64,000 nucleotides of DNA, taken from contig CAVLGW020000024.1 in NCBI GenBank assembly GCA_963669155.1, positions 1 through 64,000 on the forward strand, read 5' to 3'. This stretch comes from Arbacia lixula. Taxonomy: Eukaryota; Echinodermata; Echinoidea; Arbacioida; Arbaciidae. Position numbers and translations under genes: made by a program. Below are positions 39,501-48,970 of the stretch, piece after piece; the stretch's first letter is position 1; each line of letters begins with the position of its first letter. The notes below the pieces were generated by a model that saw nothing but the letters and a program-made list of their open reading frames with translations, was not told the origin of the DNA and did no database searches.

Positions 39501-42220
39501 GTCACATGATATGATTAACAGATTCCAAGATCAACCACATTAATTCAAATGATTTCAAGTAGGACATTCTTGAATATGCTACATGCCCTTTCAGGTGTTG
39601 AAAACGCCGTTCAAATATTTATTTTGATAATTGAGTATTATTTTAATCAGCCAGGTTTAAGCGATAATTGCAGGTTATTTACGACTTTAATTATGCATTT
39701 GATTCTGCGTACGTAACGAAAATCGATTTTGGCCAGCCAACAACCTTAGCATTTTTCTTATCACACAGTGATGTCTGTTTAGAAAAGGGTGTGTGGGTTG
39801 TCAGGTATGTGTGTTTATTTATTCACGTTTTATGTAAGCAGGGTAGTCCTTTCAGTTAAACAACTTGTCTACCAAGGAGCCCTGCATACAATTAAAAACA
39901 ATACAGTGCTAATTTTTAACACAACAACGTAATGAAATAAATACAAACGAAAACGAATGAAAAAATAAACTAGTTAATAAAACAATGTTCAAAATGTTCA
40001 ACTTTTTTCATGAAGAATAAGAAACAAACAAACACAAAACAAAACAAAACCATTTTTTTTGCTCAGAATTAAGGCTTAGATGCGAACAATAAGTGATAAT
40101 ATTTTCAATTGCCTTTTAAATTAGTTAATTGATGTGGTATTTTTAATGCTAAGTGGGATATTGTTCCAGATTTTTGAACCATTACATTGAAAGGACCTTT
40201 TCATACAGTCTTGGTTTGGCTTGATTACATATAACGAATTATCGATGGCGTATCTTATAAATACATACGGAATTGTAAAAGTTACCATATTCTTCAAATA
40301 TTGTGGTGAAATTCCACTTTTAACTTTAAACATATATATACATACATTTTGCCAATTTCGTCGTTTCAACATGATTAAGCATAATTTGTTTATTGTGTTT
40401 TTTGTGTGTGCCAGACAACATAACTTTACATTTTTTTCTCGTATTTAACTGTAAATTCATATGTATATACCCATTGAACAGCTGTATTAAATTCAGTTTG
40501 CCATTTTGTTTGAAGGGATAAATAATCTCGACCTTTACAAAATAGGGTAGCTTTATCAGCATAGATATCCAATTTAGTTTGATCACAATATAAAAAAAAA
40601 CAAATAGACAACAAGCAACAGTGGACCTAACATTGACTCCTCTGGAATGTGTTTTGATAGCCCGATGTACAATACTCTAAATTGCCTAAACTTTCAAAGT
40701 ACTTCTTATTAATGTGTGTGCATGCTATTTTTTGCTCGCATATAGTGGCATCTTTGTAGGTAAAGTATAGACTTCATGCATAATGAAAGGCAAATAGGTG
40801 TAATAAGAAAAGTTAATTTACTCCCAAGTCACCACATTTGATTTAGGTTGTAGGCCTTTTGGTTGCAAGCTCTTCATACACATATTTATATGTTTATATC
40901 CTAATGCAAAGTAATCAACACGACGTAACAGATTTTTCAATGCGTTGTCATAGCATTACGTAGAGAATGTCCACGTGTGTAATTTAATTACTGCACTTTT
41001 TAGTTGAGATCTGTGGGCGATATGGAAGCAAAGAGAATATTAAATGAATAGCAGACGGTAGTATAATTTGAAAAGGCAGAATAGATAAAAGTATACACAC
41101 ATTGCTATAAGAATTTGATGATACGAATTTAGTTTACGTTGTCGATTGCTACAGCTTGGAAAATTATAGATACAGAGTGCAAAAAGCATATTTGAAACTA
41201 AATATCAAATGATGTAAAACAGTGTATACGTAATGTTTTTATTGATATGCTTACTTGGTGAACCTCGTCAAGCCGGTAAGAAACTGATGTATGCGGAAAA
41301 TGTGAGTTTTCATGTGAATCGTATGCATCCATTTGCTCGCAAAGTGTCCTCATGATTTTCGTCTTGGTATGAGTTTTTTCCACAGGGCCAGTCAGGGGTC
41401 TTAGAAGCGATGTTAGAAATGCAGCAAAGCCATCGTCGCTGCTGGAGATAAGACCCTTCACTGTTTCCCCAGGCTGAATATATAAAACAAATAGTAAGGT
41501 TACCCACATGGCCGTTTAAAGATGTTACATTGCAAGCTCGTTCACAGGCTCGTTCCTTTCCAGCTGATAGATGCCAATATCTGTACAGGTAGTCGACACG
41601 TGAGTATGACCCAAATATAATCAAAATCTTTAGGGTTACATTTCAAACATTCTAGTTGTCATAGATACTGTGGATATGATTGCCACAAAGAACCATTCGG
41701 ATTCGTTTGCACATTATTTCATGAAGTCGAAATTAGTAATGACATTGCGTTTAATCTTAGATTTAACGTAGAAGTATTTTAGACAAATCTTTAATCGTTT
41801 TTACTTTTGGTAAAATTTGTAAGAAATCAGCACCATATCAAGATATCAAACATTTCCGACGTTTCTCAAAATACAAGCTGATATTGTAATGCGGAGGAGA
41901 GACTTGTGCAGAAAATGAAATTGACAAGAAAGTTTTAGGTCACTCAAAATACAAACCGATACTGTTATGCGGAGGAGAGACTTGTGCAGAAAATGAAATT
42001 GACAGGAAAGTTTTAGGTCAAAGAAAGAACAATGGCAAAGATTATATTTGCCGATACAAACATAGACGATATCAGAAACTAAGACTAACGCAACAAAATG
42101 CAAGGAAAGTTGTGCAGAAATATAATTTAATATATATAATGATATGCAGGCCACCTGGTAGGACGTAAATTGAAATATAAAAACACAAAACACATTAGGG
42201 GTTGCATAGATGCCGTCATA

Positions 42221-42251
<31 letters not shown>

Positions 42252-45200
42252 TTTACGTGGATGAAACAACAGACACGAGGAAGTAAAAAATAAATGGTTA
42301 TGGAGAGGCCTTCCTATTTTTGGTACAGGTAATTTACAAAAAATATTCATTCGAAACTCAGGGCTGCTAAATCACGGTCGGTTATTTTGTTATTTCCGAT
42401 TTAAGACAATGATGCTTTAACAATGAATGTTTAAATAAATCGAGTATAAACAACAGAGTGAACCATGTATACAATACTACATAATATTGTGTCCAGTAAT
42501 AACAGTATATAGAGATTACTTACATTGCTCAGATAATGTTGCGTGTCCAGAATCGAATCTTCAGCTGAAGACTTTGCAGCATCTGCAAAAGAAATCCCGT
42601 GACATGAGAAGGTAAATGGAATTGAGCTCCTTGCATCATATTTAACGTGATGACCAAATAGAGGTTGGGTAGCTTCGAGGCCTCATTTCAGAACATTTTT
42701 TTATCCCTTAACTTTGTGTATTCATATAGGCGTGTACTATTCATCAAAACAACTTTTATTTTGTAAATGGTCCTGGCCGCAATAAATTGTTACACTTTTG
42801 AGTAAATGAAGTTCAAACATGCACAAATGAAGTGTTCACAGTGACGATGAATAACTAATCAATTAGCTACCACGGTGGGTCAGAGGTAGTTTATTGTATA
42901 AATAATGTCTGGAGATTAAGTGGCATATCAACCCAGCGAAGTGGGTTCGATTCACGGTGGAAAAAAAATGTTGGTTTGTTGTAAATGTTTTTTTTTTTTC
43001 GTTGGATCAGTGTGAAAAAGCTTTATACATTTAAATGTGGCAACCCTGTGTTTTCCTTTATGTATATGAGGTTGCGATGGGGATGGAAATGTAATTGTCA
43101 ACACAATACAAATAGTGAAGAGGCCGGAGCAAAAATGTATTGCAACATTTCAGTCAAAGCCTTGTATTTCACTCTCTCCTCCTTTATGTGCAAATTGATA
43201 TTTATAGGCTGAAGCTACGGCACTGTAAAACAAGTACTACCTATAATAATTCATAATGCATATCTCACCCTTTCTTATTTGCACAAAATTGCTACTGCCA
43301 ACATTTCTAGATTTTGCGAATTACAACGCCTTTTAAAAAATATTTTTACGTTCTATATACAAATAGAAACATTTATGAGGGGTAGTCGAATGGCTTCGTA
43401 CATGGCTGATTAGAAAATCGTTTTACTCAGTCCAGGTTCAGTTAATTAGTAAATTCAATAGATTAATAATTCAGTAAACTAGAAAAATTAATTGGTAACT
43501 CAGTTGGTAATTTACGGTTTAGCAACACCAGTTGAACAAATATTGGAGATGTTATAAAGTCACATGAATAAAATGATGAGTGTACAACAACCTGGAATTA
43601 CCTATACTATACTCCACTGCACCCCATAGTACATCTGCCTGAACATGAAGACCAGCACTCCGAAAGCTATAGATTAAAGTGTCGAGGATGTTGATATCCT
43701 TACGATGTTTGTTCACCCAAACTGCGAAGAGTAGTTTGAGGACGCCTTGAGGGTAAGATGACAATGCGTCGATCCATTCCACACTGAATCCCAAACGAAT
43801 TCCTAGTGGAATGAGCAGCGCTGGGTTGATTGCTTTGATTGTCAGTTCCAGCTCAGATTGAGTACCGGATCTAAAATTTTAAATGATCATGGAAAAGCTT
43901 ATTTAAATAACCTAGGCATTTTATCGGTTGTGACTTTTCTTAACATCTATTTCATTCAATATTGCCAGTATTTTGTATGTGCACGAAGGTGAATATTAAT
44001 TGTTTTTAAATTCCAACGCCAATGTAGACAACAAAAATACGAGTACAAGGAGTTACGAATAATTCAATCGTCCGAATCAATATGATACATCAGGAACAAG
44101 TATGGATTGTTACGCTTTGGTAAGCGGAACTATCATGCGGTAAGAAACGCTTAAGAATACGGAGACGGGTTGGGGTAGGATTAACCGTTAGTAACTATGG
44201 TCATAGTCTACAAAAGAGAGCAGCACGTATCGTTACCTGTAATTATGACTATGAAAATTCAAATGGTTTAGATATTTTTCGATCTTTGAAATGGAAAACA
44301 GTTGAAGAACGAAGGGATTATTTTCTTGCAACAATTATGTTCAAATGTATACATGGTGTGGCACCTATTCGTCTGTGCAATAGTATTGACATGCTTTTTG
44401 AAACACATATATTCAATACCAGAGCAGCTGATACCTTAAAATGTTGTAATACCGAAACCCCATTTAAAATCCTATAAGAACAGTATTAGATATGCAGGCG
44501 GTAAAAGGTGGAATGCGCTACCAGATGAAATGAAAAACTCAAGTTCTCTTCATTCTTTCAAAAGCATGTAAACAAAAATGTTCTTTTAATTCATTTTTAT
44601 GTAAATGTACAACCAGAATGTGTCTCTTCGCAACATTTTTTTTCGTCGCTCCTTTCATTGTTTCCTTTTAATTTCAAGAACGCCTTGCAGGCTTAGCAAT
44701 AGAATGGCTGACGATGTGTTACATTTGTGCAAATGTGGCGTGTTGAGTGCAATGACGTAATATTTAATTGTAGTTTTCTCTTCCCTTTTTTCTTGGGTGA
44801 TTGCACTGTCTGTATGATTTGACTGAATGTTTATAGTAGTCATACACGTTTGATTGTATGATTTAGCTTATGTGTTGTTTTTTGCTAAGCTTGCAAGTGG
44901 TATATGTGTCTTTCATATATATCTTGTTTTAATATGTAAATATCAATAATACATGTTATTCATTTCTTTGAATAACGATAAACTTTGCTGGCAAAGCGTT
45001 TTAAAATTATTGGTTGTTTTTGTTGGTTATCCCGACTGTTGTATGTTTGTTATATTGATATGTTACACAGCACCTTGATGTAAAATAGTTTTTCCTGATC
45101 TTGACATCTTGTTTAAATATGTTTGGATAAAAAAATAAATAAATAAACATATCATTAATATACGCTAGACGCTGTGCTCTTTTCTGACCATTCCACGTGA

Positions 45201-45352
45201 AAGGTAAACGTGATAGCACATATTGAAGAAAAATGTATGAGTGTCTATTGGGGTTCTCCATCGCATTTTTTTAAATGCATCGTCTACTCCTGGTGTAACA
45301 CATTAACTTACCTTTGTGGAATAGTAATTGGTACATCAATGTATTCCGCCAT
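18068..45352 (-). CDS. Giant Death-like / BESS-like / ankyrin-repeat protein
   Basis: Eight exons are predicted on the minus strand: 45352-45312, 43870-43602, 42582-42524, 41473-41255, 38616-38386, 31123-31009, 28523-28457 and 27383-18068. Each intron has GT-AG ends, most donors read GTAAGT or GTAAGC, and the phases add up to 10,317 nt, giving 3,438 aa plus TAG. The chosen ATG has the context AAAATGG and is the first in its frame. Order of domains: Death-like fold at residues ~19-98; BESS-like motifs at ~134-171 and ~211-247; polar linker ~250-350; about 95 ankyrin repeats from ~353 to the last residue. There is no signal peptide or membrane segment, so a cytoplasmic or nuclear adaptor role is likely. 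Ankyrin repeats bind proteins and Death folds oligomerise in signalling. The specific pathway is unknown. The C-terminus stops inside a repeat, which suggests loss of a former longer end. Confidence 0.78.
27384..28456 (-). other. Intron 7 of the ankyrin gene
   Basis: AT-rich. It holds a TA microsatellite near the donor and a 104-codon plus-strand frame at 27992-28306 without recognisable features. No gene is supported inside. Confidence 0.6.
28428..28455. repeat. (TA)n microsatellite at the exon 7 donor
   Basis: A pure TA run touches the GTATAT splice donor of exon 7. Confidence 0.93.
28457..28523 (-). CDS. Ankyrin gene exon 7: polar linker
   Basis: It encodes a short acidic and polar stretch containing DDEKIESINKS. 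The acceptor is TTTAACAG. The donor GTATAT runs straight into a (TA)n microsatellite at 28428-28455, which is unusual and may vary between alleles. The phase matches exons 6 and 8. Confidence 0.6.
28524..31008 (-). other. Intron 6 of the ankyrin gene
   Basis: Apart from a poly-T/poly-G run at about 29636-29667, short poly-C runs near 30010 and 30350, and the minisatellite at 30405-30700, nothing is recognised. Confidence 0.55.
30405..30700. repeat. TTCGGACTAACGAAC minisatellite
   Basis: Many degenerate copies of a 15-20-bp motif of the type TTCGGA-TAACGAACC occur in one orientation (near 30415, 30448, 30500, 30538, 30560, 30596 and 30655). No coding meaning was seen. Confidence 0.75.
31009..31123 (-). 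CDS. Ankyrin gene exon 6: polar linker
   Basis: It encodes LMNYVKSTQFLEKDARC followed by a Ser/Asn-rich stretch. The acceptor is TTTCCAG and the donor is GTAGGT. No domain is recognised. The reading frame agrees with both neighbours (phase 0 in, phase 1 out). Confidence 0.6.
31251..31335 (+). mobile_element. LINE-type 3' tail relic
   Basis: It contains GGCTCCCTGGGTTCC, then AGCTCAGTGACAGGGCTAC and an A-rich TAAAATAAG end. The order (G/C-rich start, short stem, GGGCTAC-CTG, then A/T-rich tail) matches the tails at 32326-32410 and, on the minus strand, 39808-39890. Confidence 0.45.
32326..32410 (+). mobile_element. LINE-type 3' tail relic
   Basis: GCAGGGCCCCCTGGTAG and GGGGCTACCCTGGGTAAAT form a stem, followed by an (A/T)n tail ending AAATAAAG. 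The same layout ends the minus-strand LINE fragment at 39808-40700, so this is probably a strongly 5'-truncated copy. Confidence 0.6.
33343..33462. repeat. Hairpin with (TA)n loop
   Basis: Arms of about 37 bp (33343-33379 and 33426-33462) are near-perfect inverted copies containing GGATTTTGTTCAATCC and GGATTGAACAAAATCC. They flank a pure TA run at 33379-33424. A second TA run lies at about 33507-33540. Confidence 0.85.
36578..37188. mobile_element. Inverted-repeat element (MITE-like)
   Basis: The ends are GGGGTATTCCGAAAA and TTTTCGGAATACCCC. A second inner pair (TTTGGTATTCCGAAAAAT at about 36651 and its inverse near 37103) shows that each terminal repeat is about 110 bp and internally doubled. 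No transposase frame is present, so it is non-autonomous. Confidence 0.8.
37748..38242. mobile_element. Inverted-repeat element with ~170-bp arms (MITE-like)
   Basis: The left arm (37748-37920) and right arm (about 38065-38242) are inverted copies sharing TTTCACCCTGA/TCAGGGTGAA, GGTTTCAATAAAAAGAGA, AAAGAAACATATGAGTGAAGG, TTATTTGATTTTAA and TTTTGTGACGTCAC. The centre is ~140 bp of AT-rich sequence. The ORFs of 66-88 codons across it are not recognisable. Confidence 0.85.
38386..38616 (-). CDS. Ankyrin gene exon 5: second BESS-like motif
   Basis: The exon is 77 codons, phase 0 at both ends, with a TTCTTCAG acceptor and GTAAGT donor. The core TPDEAFVAYVTSVLSKL then KKMKFNIISMI repeats the exon 4 pattern and is the better match to a BESS motif. 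The tail is basic and polar (PQKRK, EKRK) and could serve as a nuclear localisation signal, which is an inference. The exon lies only ~145 bp from an inverted-repeat element in the next intron. Confidence 0.68.
38617..41254 (-). other. Intron 4 of the ankyrin gene
   Basis: It holds the minus-strand LINE relic (39808-40700). The remainder is AT-rich without recognised features. Confidence 0.6.
39808..40700 (-). mobile_element. LINE relic: end of reverse transcriptase plus 3' tail
   Basis: Three minus-strand frames give successive pieces of a non-LTR reverse transcriptase. The first has an EESMLGPLLL box (the usual PQGS-LGPLLF). The second has LDIYADKATLF in place of the YADD catalytic box, with the second Asp changed to Lys. 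The third is the C-terminal segment with CMKRSFQ and GSKIWNNIPLSI. The frame is broken between pieces and the catalytic box is damaged, so this is inactive. A GCAGGGCTCC/ACTACCCTG stem and AATAAATAAAC tail mark the 3' end at about 39808. The CR1/L2/Jockey-like group is the best guess. Confidence 0.75.
41255..41473 (-). CDS. Ankyrin gene exon 4: first BESS-like motif
   Basis: The exon is 73 codons, phase 0 at both ends, with a TATTCAG acceptor and GTAAGC donor. Its core SDDGFAAFLTSLLRPL followed by KTKIMRTL has the acidic start, D-x-x-F, repeated Leu/aliphatic pattern and basic I-x-x-L helix of BESS-type protein-interaction motifs found at the C-terminus of MADF proteins. It resembles exon 5 in length, phase and pattern. 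A His/Ser-rich tail (about residues 173-196) follows. Confidence 0.65.
41474..42523 (-). other. Intron 3 of the ankyrin gene
   Basis: It contains a 78-bp tandem duplication (41865-42020) and a TA run at about 42221-42243. No gene is supported. Confidence 0.55.
41865..42020. repeat. 78-bp tandem duplication
   Basis: Two copies share GCGGAGGAGAGACTTGTGC at 41891 and 41969. Because 78 is a multiple of three, the overlapping minus-strand frame (41846-42193) stays open with a 26-residue repeat. That frame is not otherwise gene-like. Confidence 0.9.
42524..42582 (-). CDS. Ankyrin gene exon 3: short linker
   Basis: It encodes about 20 acidic and polar residues (AAKSSAEDSILDTQHYLSN) between the Death-like domain and the first BESS-like motif. 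The acceptor is CTTTTGCAG and the donor is GTAAGT. It ends in phase 0. Confidence 0.68.
42583..43601 (-). other. Intron 2 of the ankyrin gene
   Basis: It contains a tRNA-like SINE relic (42869-42968). The rest is AT-rich and unremarkable. Confidence 0.55.
42869..42968 (+). mobile_element. tRNA-like SINE relic
   Basis: It starts CCACGGTGGGTCAGAGGTAG (an A-box-like start) and ends with GGGTTCGATTC (a B-box match) and CACGGTGG, followed by an A tail. The outer ends can pair with one mismatch. The T stem is poor and the distance between boxes is long, so it is not an intact tRNA gene. Confidence 0.45.
43602..43870 (-). CDS. Ankyrin gene exon 2: Death-like domain
   Basis: This exon encodes residues 14-103. 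The pattern IPLGIRLGFSVEWIDAL, then LKLLFAVWVNKHR, then LDTLIYSFRSAGLHVQADVL matches the helix spacing of Death-superfamily domains: a GxRLGFS-type second helix, the conserved Trp at residue 65 in the L-x-x-W position, and the closing TLI-x-x-FRSAGL helix. The acceptor is TTTTAG and the donor is GTAATT. The subclass (Death, DED or CARD) cannot be fixed by eye, but Death is the best fit. Known partners of such domains are other Death-fold adaptors. Confidence 0.72.
43871..45311 (-). other. Intron 1 of the ankyrin gene
   Basis: About two thirds of this intron is a 5'-truncated LINE copy in the opposite orientation (44165-45148). The rest shows nothing recognisable. Confidence 0.6.
44165..45148 (+). 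mobile_element. 5'-truncated LINE: reverse-transcriptase C-terminus and 3' UTR
   Basis: The frame near 44205-44470 encodes LQKRAARIVT, FRSLKWKTVEERRDYFLA and MFKCIHGVAPI, the typical segment after the catalytic domain in CR1/L2/Jockey-like elements. After a frameshift at about 44460 it continues as GKRWNALPDEM and SSLHSFKSM followed by a stop. About 580 bp of AT-rich 3' UTR ends in an AAATAAATAAAT tail at 45128-45148. It is antisense to the host gene and inactive (truncated and frameshifted). Confidence 0.8.
45312..45352 (-). CDS. Ankyrin gene exon 1 (start)
   Basis: It encodes MAEYIDVPITIPQ plus two bases of a split Arg codon. The start lies in a good context (AAAATGGCG) and the donor is GTAAGT. 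The stretch to the right, about 45353-45550, would be 5' UTR and promoter; I see no clear TATA box there. Confidence 0.7.
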
Positions 45353-48100
45353 TTTGACCTGTTGCTTCGAAGGTTCAATACGTCGAGTTGCCATATTTCC
45401 CGCATTCAAGGTCTTTTCTGATCAAACCTATGATCATATGAATGATATATCACAGCATCTAGATCAGGTGATATTTTCCTTAGGGAGTGGGGATTTCTTC
45501 GTTTCCTTGTGTTAATATCATTCAAAAGTTAATCTATTGCCTCATAAAGAACAATTAGAATCTTATTTCGGACATTGGCATTGGCAGTGAATGAAACAGT
45601 TCCATGAAAAGCAAAAGGAACAAGAACGACTTCCCCTCTTCCTCCCCCCCCCCTTCCCCCACCACGCCGCAGATAATTTCATGGAAACATTCCAAAAGGT
45701 AAAATATGTCGCTGCAAGTTATCCCGACTTTGCTTTAGAGTCTTGGACAACTTTTGAGACTAGAATGGCCACGACCCGGTATATCCCGCGACGTTGCATT
45801 CTTTTTGCCAAACCATATCCATCCCAAATCATCCCAAATCAGTTTTGCAGTCTAAGAATTTAAATCAATTGATCTTGATCCTTTCATTGCAAAAAAAAAA
45901 AATCGATTCACGTAGAAAGGAAAAGTGTACAAACAATGAAATACATAACACATAAACTAAGAAATACAAATGGAAAAAAAGTTGCGTTTTGCAATTATTA
46001 TGGTGCAATTTTATTAAATGAAACATAAAGGAGCTGCATATTTGAAATTAATATTTTCTATCCATCACTATTTGAATTACAGGGAAAAAAGAAAGTATGA
46101 TATAATATAATATAGTAATATACCAAAATATAGTAATTGAAAATACATAAACCTCTATGAAATCGAAAATGAACTTGTGCAAATATGTCACAAGTAATGT
46201 ATGTGTCTAATTGTGTGGCCGTTGCGAGTTCCATTGCCGAGATGAGAGAGAGGGGGGGGGGGGGGAGGGGATGGGGTCATGTATTTTGCTCCTGAGATAC
46301 AATCAAGGCCTTAGTGCTTGTTTTTTTAATGGCCCTGTAGTTAAAATCTAAAGCCTCGAGATTCGTTGGCCCTGCAAATCTAAACAACGGTGCTACAGGA
46401 GTATGATAAGGCAATGTGATACAAATGGACGTGCTCAACAATACAAACTGGAATGAGGGTACTTGCTGCCATCCAAATAAATGATAATCATTCGTATGAA
46501 ATAAAAAGAAATTTGACAATAGGTGATGATGTTGAAGCACAAAACTACTAGTGCACTCACTAAATTTCATGGAATAAATCCATCAAAATCAAATGGCTTT
46601 TAACTGAAATCATTGTTGTAGAGAAAGTGAAAATAATGACAAATCGTCGATATGGAGGAGAACATGGTCTTAAGTCAAATTAAAATAGTATGCTATTAAT
46701 GAATTTACTGAAATGAACATGAATGCAGATTATAGCTCAGAACAACTTTCAAGCGCATTGATTGAGTTATTACTGGTATATTCTAAGTAAAGACCAACAA
46801 TATTTAAATAAACACATATCTTAGTATCTAATGATTATTCGACGTCAGTCGAGTACAGATTGCACTCTCATGGCGTGGAAATTAAACTCAAACAATTTCG
46901 CGTCAGGTGGTTAAGACGATTTAAGTTACCTTCATAGACGGAAATTTCAGAAGCCGTAGAGCGAGGCGCATGTTAGACTATCGAAGAGGACCAATGAATT
47001 GTCGTGGTATTACAGACAATATTGCGAATATGAAACGGTGCCTTTAAATGTTTATGAAAAGCTCCAGTTATGCAATGATGAAACTGATCCGTGTTAAAAC
47101 TAATCCGCGCGCGATATTTGCTTCATGGCCATTGTTCAGTAATACTTGCCGCCTTCTCCAAAATGCAACATCCACATAGCACAATCATGTCTTTGTTTAC
47201 TTTTCTGTCAGATATTAATTTCGTTATTATCCGGACTCTGCCCTTTATTTTTTTCCCAAATGTACAAGTCATCAAATATTTGTTTACATAGCTACAGTAT
47301 TATGCATGACGTGTGCATCTGATTGGTGGTGGGATATGAGAGGGACTGTGAAGAAAATGAATAATAGCACGCATGCCTGAACAAACATGACTTTGACATG
47401 TTATCGACAGTGTATAAAGAAGATCGTTTAAAAGAGGCTAAAACATATTAAAAGAAAACGAAAAAGATGTCAAAGAAACATATAATTTGAATCAAAACAG
47501 ACATATCTTAAGAGTAAGAGTAAGTCCTCGGGCTGTAATGTAAAAAGTATTCATCGAAAGCGCATGAAATAGCCTCAAACTTGTATACACAATATTCCCT
47601 TGCTACTACCCTGATAAAAAACAACAGCAACAAAAGTTGCAACGATTTGAAATAAACAAACCATCGCAAAAGGAGTCATCTTGGAAAGTGCTCAAAAACC
47701 TGGCACAGGGCCTATTGTGTGAGTGGCACAGAAAACGTAGCGCGGGGGAGGGGTTACATACACGAATGTAATAATCGCTCACAAATGTAACACCACCCAC
47801 AAATGTAATAACACCAACAAACAGTATTACACTTTACCAAGAAGTCTAACCCGATCAGCCCGATTTCAATAACTGTGCGTAAACTGCGCCGTACGATTTC
47901 ATTTCCAGAAAGGAACCGCACTCCGGATGAGCGATTCCACGTCCCTCGACGCCTTTCTTTAATGAATGTTCCTAGAAAACGACTGTGACCATAAATATTC
48001 ATCTATTCTTGTTGTTTGATCAATGGCATGGGCCTCACGATCTCCGCATTGATCGAAATCCATATTCATGACAGAGCGGAGGTGTGTCTTTGCAGCGGCC
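45353..48100. other. 5' flank of the ankyrin gene, noncoding
   Basis: It includes the presumed promoter and 5' UTR of the ankyrin gene next to 45352, poly-C and poly-G runs near 45648 and 46253, and otherwise AT-rich sequence. No additional gene is supported. Confidence 0.45.
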
Positions 48101-48206
48101 GGGGGAGGCGGGGAAAAAAGAAAAATGAGAAAAGAGAGACGAAGGAAGAGGAAAAGAAGAAGAAGAAGAAGAAGAAGATGAAGAAGGGGAAGAAAAAGAA
48201 GAAGAC

Positions 48207-48256
<50 letters not shown>

Positions 48257-48308
48257 AGAAGAAAATGATGAAGAAGAGCAAGGTAGAAAGGAAGAATAAC
48301 GAAAGAGG
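48101..48308. repeat. Polypurine (GAAGAA)n tract
   Basis: About 200 bases are almost purely A/G on the plus strand. The Lys-rich and Phe/Leu-rich open frames are artefacts. Long mirror-like purine tracts can form triplex DNA. Confidence 0.95.
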
Positions 48309-48970
48309 TTGAACGGGTTAATAACTTCACCCACAAATGTAATATCTCACTTTACCAACAAATGTAATAATATTGAAAGACCTATAAATGTATTCATGAA
48401 TTTAACCACAAACGTAATAAATTGTAAGGGAATTTGTTCAAAACTGAAACCCTGCACTAAGGCATGGTTATATAGCGTAGTCTACACTTCAGACCCAATT
48501 ATTTCACACAGGAAAATCAAAACTTCAAGACTAAGACCCGATCATCTAATTCTTCTTGTATGGCATGAAAATTGAGCTTAATCTTCCCTCCACTTATTCA
48601 AAAAAATAATAAAATAAACTTGAACATCGAGACCCCACCATCTTCGAAACTAAGACCATACCTTCGAAATAACACGAAAGACGAGCCAAGCCTTTCCTGC
48701 AGACCCGCTTATTACAAATATAACGGGTCTCGAGGACAGACTACACTGTTACATCACCCTTTATTTATTTATTTATTTTGCAAACATGTGCATGAATTAC
48801 ATGCAATACATACAAAATATAAACAAACAAACATAAACAAATTGTATATATTACACACAGGGATAAAACATACCGTACAGGCCTTGCCAGCTCAACTACC
48901 CCACTACCCCAAATCCAATACGAAACAGCATCTCAAACTTACATCCCCCATTACACATGGATCCAACTTA
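48309..48970. other. Noncoding sequence with possible LINE tail
   Basis: A TTTATTTATTTATTTATTTT run at about 48761-48779 would be an AAATAAATAAAT tail on the minus strand, as in LINE 3' ends. No coding relic was recognised beside it. The 134-codon plus frame at 48572-48976 lacks recognisable features. Confidence 0.4.

Noticed and set aside
41846..42193. 115-codon minus-strand ORF in intron 3
   Set aside because: It stays open because of a 78-bp (26-codon) duplication. The composition is T-rich and no domain is seen.
42869..42968. Functional tRNA gene
   Set aside because: A good B box is present, but the T stem and box spacing are wrong and a poly-A tail follows, so SINE relic is the better reading.
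48016..48336. Lys-rich and Leu/Phe-rich ORFs
   Set aside because: These are frames over the GAAGAA polypurine tract.
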